Source: an uncultured Collinsella sp.
Lineage (GTDB): Bacteria; Actinomycetota; Coriobacteriia; Coriobacteriales; Coriobacteriaceae
Assembly: GCA_900545905.1 (NCBI GenBank)
Contig: URBA01000060.1
Location: forward strand, 1 to 7,841
Direction: 5' to 3'
Length of the DNA: 7,841 nt
This document shows positions 1 to 5,652 of this stretch, piece by piece. The stretch's first letter is position 1; every line of letters begins with the position of its first letter. The position numbers and the translations under genes were made by a program. The notes beneath the pieces are model-generated. The model did no database searches and was not told the DNA's origin. It saw only the letters and a list, made by a program, of their open reading frames with translations.

Positions 1-777
1 CCCGCCAGTATGGACGCCAGCTGCGAGGTGCAGGTTGTCGAGGGCGACCTGCCGGTACATCGTCTGGCTTTTGAGGATGCTCGCAAGCTTGCCGCGCAGA
101 TTGTGCCGGAGCTCAGCTTTATCTATGGCTTTGAATGCGATTGGTACGAGGGCTGCGAGCCTTTGGTTGAGCGCTGGTCCCAGGGCGCCGTCGTACGCCT
201 GGGCAGCGTGCATTGGATTGGCAACCCGGGAGATATTGCGGCAGGCGCCGCGGGGACGGCGGAGACGGAGGACGTCGCTCGTCCCGATACGCCCGATTCG
301 CGCTGCGGCTGGATCGACGATGACACCGACCTGCATGTTTGGGATAACTTAGGCGTGCGCGGCGTGTGGGAGCGCTATGTCGATGACTGGTGCCGCGCCT
401 GCGAGAGCCCGCTCAACTTTGATGTGATGGCTCACCCCGACCTGGTCATGCGCTTTTCGAAGGAAGGCTTTGCGCCCGACTTTGACCCCGCACCGTTTTG
501 GCAGCAGATGGCCGAGTGCGCGCACGATACGGGCCGCCGCGTTGAGGTCTCGACCGCCGCACCGCGCAAGGGCCTCGACGACTACTATCCCGCGACCGGA
601 TTGCTGCGTTGCTTTGCCCACGCCGAGGTGCCGATCACTTTTGGCTCGGACGCACACCGCGCCTGCGACATCTGCTGGAACATCCGTGAGGCCCAGGCAC
701 ACGCCTACGACTGTGGCTACCGAACCTTCGACGTCCCCCACGCCACCGGCGAATGGGAATCCACACCCCTCGCCTAA
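1..777 (+). CDS. PHP-family phosphatase, probable histidinol-phosphatase (HisK/HisJ type), 5' end missing
   Basis: This is the C-terminal part of a PHP-domain metallophosphatase, likely removing phosphate from L-histidinol phosphate (step 8 of histidine synthesis) in the cytoplasm. Numbering from the ATG at position 10, visible PHP metal-site motifs are YGFE (Glu42), SVHWIG (His68), AHPDL (His142) and GSDAH (Asp214, His216). The N-terminal HxH and TDH motifs of the family are not in the window. The frame is open to base 1, and the ATG at 10 has no ribosome binding site, so the true start lies upstream, with perhaps 50-70 residues missing. A Gly/Ala/acidic loop at about residues 76-100 looks like a lineage-specific insertion after the SVHWIG motif. 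The gene converges on hisE, with 27 nt between the two stops. HisB here lacks a phosphatase domain, which supports the assignment. Another PHP phosphoesterase specificity is possible. Confidence 0.8.
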   Translation, partial: PASMDASCEVQVVEGDLPVHRLAFEDARKLAAQIVPELSFIYGFECDWYEGCEPLVERWSQGAVVRLGSVHWIGNPGDIAAGAAGTAETEDVARPDTPDSRCGWIDDDTDLHVWDNLGVRGVWERYVDDWCRACESPLNFDVMAHPDLVMRFSKEGFAPDFDPAPFWQQMAECAHDTGRRVEVSTAAPRKGLDDYYPATGLLRCFAHAEVPITFGSDAHRACDICWNIREAQAHAYDCGYRTFDVPHATGEWESTPLA

Positions 778-809
778 CTAGTCGTTTAAGAACGTCCCCA
801 ATGACTAGT
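777..809. repeat. Short inverted repeat between convergent genes, REP-like
   Basis: A perfect 7-bp inverted repeat, ACTAGTC (777-783) and GACTAGT (803-809), encloses a 19-nt loop. On the plus strand the stem can extend by a G-U pair and two A-U pairs (784-786 with 800-802). The TAA stop of the phosphatase gene ends on its first base and the TAG stop of hisE lies inside the right arm, so the element fills the whole convergent junction. The loop holds GGGGAC on the minus strand. There is no U-tract, so it is not a canonical intrinsic terminator, though it could end or stabilise both transcripts. Treating it as a dispersed repeat is inference. Confidence 0.5.
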
Positions 810-1122
810 GGCGGCGGGCGTTGAGTTCGCCAGCCAGCTCGTCGAGGGTGATGCCGTAGCGCTCAAGCGTCACGAGCAGGTGGTAGACCAGGTCGCCGGC
901 CTCGTAGCGGATGTGGTCGTGATCGTTATCCTTGCAGGCCATGATCACCTCGCTCGACTCCTCGGCAAGCTTCTTGAGCAGCTCATCCTCGACGTCGGTC
1001 AGCAGACGCGCGGTATAGCTCTCCTGCGGCGATGCATCACGACGACCGTGAATCACCTCGGCCAGACCTGTCAACGTCTCTCCGATATTTCCATCCTGAA
1101 CGTTTGCGGTGCGCACACCCAT
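805..1122 (-). CDS. hisE: Phosphoribosyl-ATP pyrophosphatase HisE
   Basis: HisE hydrolyses phosphoribosyl-ATP to phosphoribosyl-AMP and pyrophosphate, the second step of histidine synthesis, in the cytoplasm. The protein is 105 residues and belongs to the all-alpha MazG-like NTP pyrophosphatase superfamily. The metal-binding helices are clear: KLAEESSEVI (Glu54, Glu55, Glu58) followed by YEAGDLVYHLLV (Glu74, Asp77). The first 30 or so residues form the usual variable N-terminal part. The ATG at 1122 is preceded by AAAGGA with 7 nt spacing. It is the last gene of the minus-strand his operon, 46 nt after hisI. Unlike the HisIE fusion of enterobacteria, it is a separate protein. Its stop codon is embedded in the convergent-junction inverted repeat. 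Confidence 0.95.
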   Translation of the reverse strand: MGVRTANVQDGNIGETLTGLAEVIHGRRDASPQESYTARLLTDVEDELLKKLAEESSEVIMACKDNDHDHIRYEAGDLVYHLLVTLERYGITLDELAGELNARRH

Positions 1123-1168
1123 AGTTCAATCCTTTCTGGTTGGCCAAGCGCCTAGTCGAGCGCCCGTC

Positions 1169-1498
1169 CTACGCGAGTTTCTTAAAGAAGCAGGTACGGT
1201 TGCCGGTGTGGCAGGCCGGACCCGGCGAGTCGACCTTGACCAGCAGCGTATCGCTATCGCAGTCGGCCCAGAGCTCCTTGACCTCCTGCATATTGCCGCT
1301 CGTCGCGCCCTTATTCCAGAGCTCCTGACGGCTGCGGCTCCAAAACCACGTGGTACCGGTCTTGAGCGTCAGCCCCACCGACTCCTCGTTCATCCAAGCA
1401 ACCATAAGCACCTCGCCGGTGTCATATTGCTGAACCACACAAGGAATCAATCCTTTGGCGTCGTATTTAAGATCCGCTGGAGTAGTAATTTCTCTCAT
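1169..1498 (-). CDS. hisI: Phosphoribosyl-AMP cyclohydrolase HisI
   Basis: HisI opens the adenine ring of phosphoribosyl-AMP to give ProFAR, the third step of the pathway, using zinc and magnesium. The 109-residue product is a typical single-domain cyclohydrolase. Visible motifs are VAWMNEES (residues 33-40), the substrate-site stretch WFWSRSRQELWNKGATSG, the Asp cluster DCDSD (Asp79, Asp81, Asp83) that binds magnesium, and the zinc cysteines Cys80, Cys96 (PACHTGN) and Cys103 (RTCFF). I chose the ATG at 1498 because family proteins start close to this point and GGGGA lies 6 nt upstream. An in-frame ATG at 1567 would add 23 residues encoded by the left half of the palindromic element, with no family support. 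A 142-nt spacer separates it from hisF, unusually long for this compact operon. Confidence 0.94.
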   Translation of the reverse strand: MREITTPADLKYDAKGLIPCVVQQYDTGEVLMVAWMNEESVGLTLKTGTTWFWSRSRQELWNKGATSGNMQEVKELWADCDSDTLLVKVDSPGPACHTGNRTCFFKKLA

Positions 1499-1519
1499 TT
1501 CAATTCCCCAATTTAAACA

Positions 1520-1533
1520 TCGCCGGTCGGCGA
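1520..1533. repeat. Small hairpin upstream of the hisI ribosome binding site
   Basis: TCGCC (1520-1524) and GGCGA (1529-1533) form a perfect 5-bp stem around a 4-nt loop. On the hisI transcript it lies about 20 nt before the ATG, between the large palindrome and the GGGGA ribosome binding site. It is too short to be sure it is more than a chance consequence of high GC. Confidence 0.3.
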
Positions 1534-1536
1534 GGG

Positions 1537-1631
1537 TTGTCCAGGTGCCCGAGATTCCGAGCGACAAGCCCGACGACGCGTACTTAAGTACGCGAGGAGG
1601 GTTGGAGCCGGAAGGTCGGGCGCCTGGGCAA
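1537..1631. repeat. Large imperfect palindrome filling the hisF-hisI spacer (REP/BIME-like)
   Basis: This 95-nt element is a nested inverted repeat centred near 1585. The outer arms, 1537-1552 and 1616-1631, match at 14 of 16 positions, with the two exceptions giving G-T type pairs. After a symmetrical 2-nt internal loop, TTCCG (1555-1559) pairs with CGGAA (1609-1613). The core is a perfect 18-bp palindrome at 1577-1594, CGCGTACTTAAGTACGCG. No gene is supported here; it starts 9 nt past the hisF stop. In RNA it would fold into a long stem within the polycistronic message. It could protect the upstream message, reduce read-through into hisI-hisE, or be a dispersed repeat inserted at the junction. 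It has no U-tract, so a classical terminator is unlikely. Confidence 0.65.
1577..1594. repeat. Perfect 18-bp palindrome, core of the hisF-hisI element
   Basis: CGCGTACTTAAGTACGCG is fully self-complementary with no spacer, so as duplex DNA it is a dyad-symmetric site and as RNA the tip of a long hairpin. An 18-bp perfect palindrome is not expected by chance in a few kilobases. It could be a dimeric-protein binding site or simply the tip of a repeat; the sequence alone does not decide. Confidence 0.6.
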
Positions 1632-1640
1632 GCCGCAGCG

Positions 1641-2423
<783 letters not shown>

Positions 2424-2426
2424 GGG

Positions 2427-3170
2427 CTACTCCTCCCCTCGCGCGGCGGCCAACGCCTGTACCAGCGTAAAGTTGCCCTCGTAGAGCGCGCGACCGGTGA
2501 TGGCGCCCTCAATAGCGCCCTCGCCCACCGCGGCCAGTGCGCGGATGTCGTCGAGCGCCGAGATGCCGCCCGAAGCCACGACGGGAAAACCCGCGACCTC
2601 GGCCACATGGCGATACGCCGCCACATCGATGCCCGTCTGCATGCCATCGCGCGCGATGTCGGTATACACCAGATGCTTAAAGCCCAGCTCGGTGAGCTGC
2701 GCCACGGCGTCGTCGAGCGCCACACCTGCGCCGTCGCGCCAACCATTCACCTTGACCTGGCCGTCACGGGCGGCAATGTCTGCCACCAGTAACTCGCCAA
2801 AGCCTTGCGCCGCCACCTCGGCAAATCCCGGCTCGGTCACGAGCACCGTGCCTAGCGCGATGCGACGCGCGCCGTAGCCGGCCAGCTCGTCGATGCGCGC
2901 GAGCGAACGAACGCCGCCGCCCACGTCCGCGGACAGACCGTCGACGCCGCAGATGGCCTTAATCGCTGCCGAGTTGGCAGCGCACGCGTCCTCGTCCTCG
3001 CCAAAGGCAGCGGACAGGTCGACGACGTGCACCCAGCTCGCGCCCTGCTCGGCAAAGGAGCGGGCAACGGCCACGGGGTCGTCAGAATACACCTTACAGC
3101 GGCTCCGGTCGCCGCACTCCAGGCGCACGACCTTGCCGCCGATCAAATCGATTGCGGGAAACAGAATCAT
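2427..3170 (-). CDS. hisA: ProFAR isomerase HisA (phosphoribosylformimino-AICAR-phosphate isomerase)
   Basis: HisA carries out the Amadori rearrangement of ProFAR to PRFAR, the fourth step. The 247-residue (beta/alpha)8 barrel begins MILFPAIDLIGGKVVRL, with Asp8 in the catalytic-base position and Asp171 in VYTDIARDGM at the catalytic-acid position. Phosphate-binding glycines are at DVGGGVR (82-88) and ASGGIS (199-204). Its ATG overlaps the hisH stop by 4 nt (ATGA), with GAGGGGG 7 nt upstream, which points to translational coupling. Many actinobacteria replace HisA by the dual-substrate PriA, also active in tryptophan synthesis. Here the loop reads VNGWRDGAGVALDDAV, resembling ordinary HisA and lacking the TDGGDLWD-like stretch I associate with mycobacterial PriA. 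A plain HisA is therefore more likely, but a dual role cannot be excluded from sequence alone. Confidence 0.95.
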   Translation of the reverse strand: MILFPAIDLIGGKVVRLECGDRSRCKVYSDDPVAVARSFAEQGASWVHVVDLSAAFGEDEDACAANSAAIKAICGVDGLSADVGGGVRSLARIDELAGYGARRIALGTVLVTEPGFAEVAAQGFGELLVADIAARDGQVKVNGWRDGAGVALDDAVAQLTELGFKHLVYTDIARDGMQTGIDVAAYRHVAEVAGFPVVASGGISALDDIRALAAVGEGAIEGAITGRALYEGNFTLVQALAAARGEE

Positions 3171-3868
3171 CGGCCGGCCCCCTCGACGATGCTCACGAAG
3201 TTCTTAAGGATGCGCTGACCCAGCGCAGAGGATTTCTCGGGATGGAACTGGCAGCCCCACACGTTGCCGTGGCGCACGATGCACGGGAAGCTCCGTGTAT
3301 AGTGCGTGCGCGCCAACACATCGGCGGCATCGACGTCGTCGGCCACCGCGTAGCTGTGAGTGAAATACATGTTGGCGCCCTCGGCAAAACCGGCAAGCAA
3401 CGGATCGGCCGCACCGGCGGGCGTCATGCGCACCTGGTCCCAGCCCACGTGCGGGACCTTCAGACGGCTCGACTCCAGGTGCGTGCACGAGCCACGCATG
3501 ATGCCCAGGCCATCGACCCAGGGACCACCGGCCTGCTCGGGGGTGCCGCCATCCGCGTCCGCGTCCTCGTCCGCAGGCACGCCCTCGTTGCCGCGCTCAA
3601 AAAAGAGCTGAAGACCCAGGCAGATGCCGAGCAGCGGAGTTCCGGCGACAACGGCACCGAGCACCGCGTCCGCCTCGCCGCTCTGGCGCATAAAGGCGAT
3701 CGCGTCATAGAACGCGCCCACACCCGGGATGACCAGGCCGTCGGCGTCGCGGATCTGCTCCGGATCATCCGACGTACAGGCGGCGGCACCGGCGCGCGCA
3801 AGCCCGCGCACGACGCTCGACAAGTTGCCCTTGTGGTAGTCGACCACCACGATCTTCGGTTCGCCCAC
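3167..3868 (-). CDS. hisH: Imidazole glycerol phosphate synthase glutaminase subunit HisH
   Basis: HisH hydrolyses glutamine and channels ammonia to HisF. It is a class I (triad) glutamine amidotransferase. The start is GTG at 3868, giving IVVVDYHKGNLSSV at the N terminus as expected. AGGAGG lies 6 nt upstream, and the longer open frame merely runs through hisB out of frame. The 233-residue product shows the oxyanion loop PGVGAF (48-53), nucleophile Cys83 in GICLGLQLFFE, and His209 and Glu211 in CQFHPEKSS. The usual length is about 200 residues. The excess is mainly an acidic insertion at about 96-118 (ADEDADADGG), encoded by a tandem hexanucleotide. The stop overlaps the hisA start by 4 nt. 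A REP-like cluster separates it from hisB upstream. Confidence 0.95.
   Translation of the reverse strand: MGEPKIVVVDYHKGNLSSVVRGLARAGAAACTSDDPEQIRDADGLVIPGVGAFYDAIAFMRQSGEADAVLGAVVAGTPLLGICLGLQLFFERGNEGVPADEDADADGGTPEQAGGPWVDGLGIMRGSCTHLESSRLKVPHVGWDQVRMTPAGAADPLLAGFAEGANMYFTHSYAVADDVDAADVLARTHYTRSFPCIVRHGNVWGCQFHPEKSSALGQRILKNFVSIVEGAGR
3552..3575. repeat. Hexanucleotide tandem repeat inside hisH
   Basis: Four tandem 6-nt units, TCCGCG, TCCGCG, TCCTCG and TCCGCA on the plus strand, encode alternating Ala/Glu-Asp residues (ADEDADAD) in HisH. Because units are 6 nt, gain or loss by slippage would keep the reading frame. It lies in a non-conserved loop of the protein. Confidence 0.6.
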
Positions 3869-3874
3869 GCGACC

Positions 3875-3880
3875 CCTCCT
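3875..3880 (-). promoter_or_regulatory. Ribosome binding site that fixes the hisH GTG start
   Basis: AGGAGG on the minus strand, 6 nt before GTG at 3868. It settles the start of hisH, whose open frame otherwise extends some 280 nt upstream through hisB. The site lies just downstream of the REP-like cluster, so hisH has its own strong initiation signal and does not depend on coupling to hisB. Confidence 0.85.
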
Positions 3881-3893
3881 CCTCGTCTTGTCC

Positions 3894-3949
3894 AAAACCA
3901 CCACAAAGGGGACAGGCACCTTCGTAGTGGTTTTACCTTTGTAGCGGTT
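3894..3949. repeat. REP-like repeat cluster in the hisB-hisH spacer
   Basis: Three copies of a 14-nt motif lie here: CCTTTGTAGCGGTT (3936-3949), CCTTCGTAGTGGTT (3919-3932) and, inverted, AACCACCACAAAGG (3896-3909). The second and third form a hairpin: AAAACCAC (3894-3901) pairs exactly with GTGGTTTT (3927-3934). The stem continues inward with two single mismatches to AAGG/CCTT, around a loop containing GGGGACAGGCA. Both mismatches are transitions, as if a once perfect palindrome had drifted. The first copy reaches into the last two bases of the hisB stop codon. On the minus strand the stem ends in GGTTTT, so weak termination or message processing inside the operon is conceivable. The GGGGACAGGCAC core resembles REP repeats known to me from various bacteria; that link is from memory. 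Confidence 0.65.
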
Positions 3950-4535
3950 ACAGCGAGCCCTTGGTGCTGGGGATGCCCTGCACGCGGGGATCGAGCTCGC
4001 AGGCGTGGCGCATCGTGCGGCCCACGGCCTTAAAGGCGGCCTCGATAATGTGATGCGAGTTACCGCCCGCCAGTTCGCGAACGTGCAGCGTGAGCTTGGC
4101 ATCGCGCGCGAAGGCGTAGAAGAACTCGACGGCCAGCTCGGTATCAAAGCTGCCCACGCGCTCGGTGGGCACGGGCAGCTCGCAGTAGGCCTGCCCGCGA
4201 CCCGAGATATCCACGGCGGCCATCACGAGTGTCTCGTCCATAGCGATCGCCGCGTCGGCAAAGCGCGTAATACCCGCCTTGTCGCCCAGCGCCTGGCAAA
4301 ACGCCTCGCCCAGCACAATGCCCGTATCCTCAACGGTGTGGTGCGCGTCGACCTCGACGTCGCCCACCGCATGCACCGTCAGATCGAACAGGCCATGGCG
4401 GCCAAAAGCGTTGAGCATGTGGTCGAAAAACGGCACGCCGGTCGAGATATCGCACACGCCGCTTCCGTCCAGGTCGAGCTTTACGACAATGTCGGTCTCG
4501 CCCGTCTTGCGGGTTACCTCGGCATAGCGGTCCAT
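3948..4535 (-). CDS. hisB: Imidazoleglycerol-phosphate dehydratase HisB (monofunctional)
   Basis: This enzyme dehydrates imidazole glycerol phosphate to imidazole acetol phosphate, the sixth step, as a manganese-dependent oligomer. The 195-residue protein is the normal length for the monofunctional form. It carries both metal-binding repeats, DAHHTVED (His65, His66, Glu69) and NSHHIIEA (His161, His162, Glu165), plus FFDHML (His39), the RVGSFDTELAVEFF segment and the conserved C-terminal STKGSL. It lacks the N-terminal histidinol-phosphate phosphatase domain of the enterobacterial fusion, so that step needs another enzyme. The ATG at 4535 directly follows the hisC TAG without a gap, and AAGGAGG lies 8 nt upstream within the end of hisC. 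The stop codon TAA touches the first copy of the repeat motif in the downstream spacer. Confidence 0.97.
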   Translation of the reverse strand: MDRYAEVTRKTGETDIVVKLDLDGSGVCDISTGVPFFDHMLNAFGRHGLFDLTVHAVGDVEVDAHHTVEDTGIVLGEAFCQALGDKAGITRFADAAIAMDETLVMAAVDISGRGQAYCELPVPTERVGSFDTELAVEFFYAFARDAKLTLHVRELAGGNSHHIIEAAFKAVGRTMRHACELDPRVQGIPSTKGSL

Positions 4536-5651
4536 CTACATCTCCTCCTTCACCAGCGCGGCAAACGCGGCCAGCACCTCGTCGTTTTCCTGCGGGGTGC
4601 CCACGGTAATGCGCAGGCAGTCCGCGAGCCCCGGCGCGTAGCTAAAGTCGCGCACCAGAATCGAATACTCGTCGCGCAGACGCTCGCGCACGCGCGTGGC
4701 ATGCGGCGTGCGCACGAGCACAAAATTCGCCGCGCTCGGCCATGCCTCCACGGGCATGCCCTCGGCAGCCATTGCGCGCAGGGCGCACAACTCGCGCTCG
4801 CGCTCGGATGCAACTTGCGCCACCACGGGTGCATACGCATCGCGGGCACGCACGCAGGCAAGCGCGGCGGCTTGGCTCAGCACGTTGACCGAATAGATCT
4901 GGCGAATCGCCGCGAACACGTCGATGACCTCGGGCGCCGCGATCACATAGCCCAGACGCGTGCCGGCGGCGCCAAACGCCTTGGACAGCGTATGCAGAAT
5001 CACCAGGTTGGGATGCTCGGCGATAAGCCCCTGCGCCGTGGTGGCCGCGCCAAACGAATCGTCGGCAAACTCAACGTAGGCCTCGTCGACCATCACCATG
5101 CCGGGGCATGCATCGCACAGGGCCGCGACAAAGTCGAGCGACACCACATCGCCCGTGGGATTATTGGGCGAGGTCACGATTGCCAGGTTGCACTCGGGCG
5201 CTGCCGCAAGCACGGCTGTCTGGTCGAGCTCAAAGGTCGCGGGGTCGCGCCACACGTCACGCACCTCGGTCTGGCAGAGCGACGCAAAGAACGCGTACTC
5301 GCTAAAGCACGGCGGGCAGTTGAGCAGGGTCCTCCCCGCGCCGCCAAACGCCAGCAGACAGTTATAGAGCAGCTCGTCACCGCCGTTGCCCACGCAGATA
5401 TTCTCGCGCGTCACGCCATGCCAAGCGGCAAGCTCGTCGCGCAGGTCGTTCGACATGGGATCGGGATAGCGATTGAGCGGTGTGGCAGCCAGGGCAGCGT
5501 CGACCGCCTCGCGCACGCCGGTCGGCACGGGATAGGTGTTCTCGTTGGCCGAAAGGTTGATGCGCGTAGGCGTAAAGTTGGGATCGTAGGGCTCAATACC
5601 GGCCAGGTAAGGCTGGACGAGCTCCTTCATGTGGGGCGTCAGCTCGGCCAT
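4536..5651 (-). CDS. hisC: Histidinol-phosphate aminotransferase HisC
   Basis: HisC transfers an amino group from glutamate to imidazole acetol phosphate, giving histidinol phosphate (step 7). It is a PLP-dependent fold-type I aminotransferase of 371 residues, near the family's usual 350-370. Motifs in order are INLSANENTYPVP (31-43), NRYPDP (60-65), VGNGGDELL (88-95), TSPNNPTGD (160-168), VDEAYVEF (188-195), and TLSKAFGAAGTRLGY with the PLP-binding Lys224. LRITVGT near the end holds Arg347 for substrate carboxylate binding. I chose the ATG at 5651 (MAELTPHMKELV): it lies 1 nt past the hisD stop and has AAGGAGG with 6 nt spacing. The open frame runs 23 codons further into hisD, but that Arg-rich stretch has no family support. 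Its last codons carry the hisB ribosome binding site. Confidence 0.96.
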   Translation of the reverse strand: MAELTPHMKELVQPYLAGIEPYDPNFTPTRINLSANENTYPVPTGVREAVDAALAATPLNRYPDPMSNDLRDELAAWHGVTRENICVGNGGDELLYNCLLAFGGAGRTLLNCPPCFSEYAFFASLCQTEVRDVWRDPATFELDQTAVLAAAPECNLAIVTSPNNPTGDVVSLDFVAALCDACPGMVMVDEAYVEFADDSFGAATTAQGLIAEHPNLVILHTLSKAFGAAGTRLGYVIAAPEVIDVFAAIRQIYSVNVLSQAAALACVRARDAYAPVVAQVASERERELCALRAMAAEGMPVEAWPSAANFVLVRTPHATRVRERLRDEYSILVRDFSYAPGLADCLRITVGTPQENDEVLAAFAALVKEEM

Positions 5652-5652
5652 A

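Noticed and set aside
10..12. ATG at 10 as the start of the phosphatase gene
   Set aside because: No ribosome binding site precedes it, the frame is open to base 1, and the N-terminal metal-binding motifs of the family are missing, so the gene continues beyond the window.
1499..1567. Longer hisI starting at the ATG at 1567
   Set aside because: The added residues would be encoded by the left arm of the palindromic element and the small hairpin. The family starts near the ATG at 1498.
3152..4033. A 293-codon plus-strand open frame opposite hisH
   Set aside because: It is antisense to HisH, which has a complete Cys-His-Glu triad, and it crosses the repeat cluster. Composition is typical of a shadow frame.
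3869..4147. Extended N terminus for hisH reading back through hisB
   Set aside because: The extension is an out-of-frame reading of hisB and the repeat spacer. The GTG at 3868 has an ideal AGGAGG and gives the family-typical N terminus.
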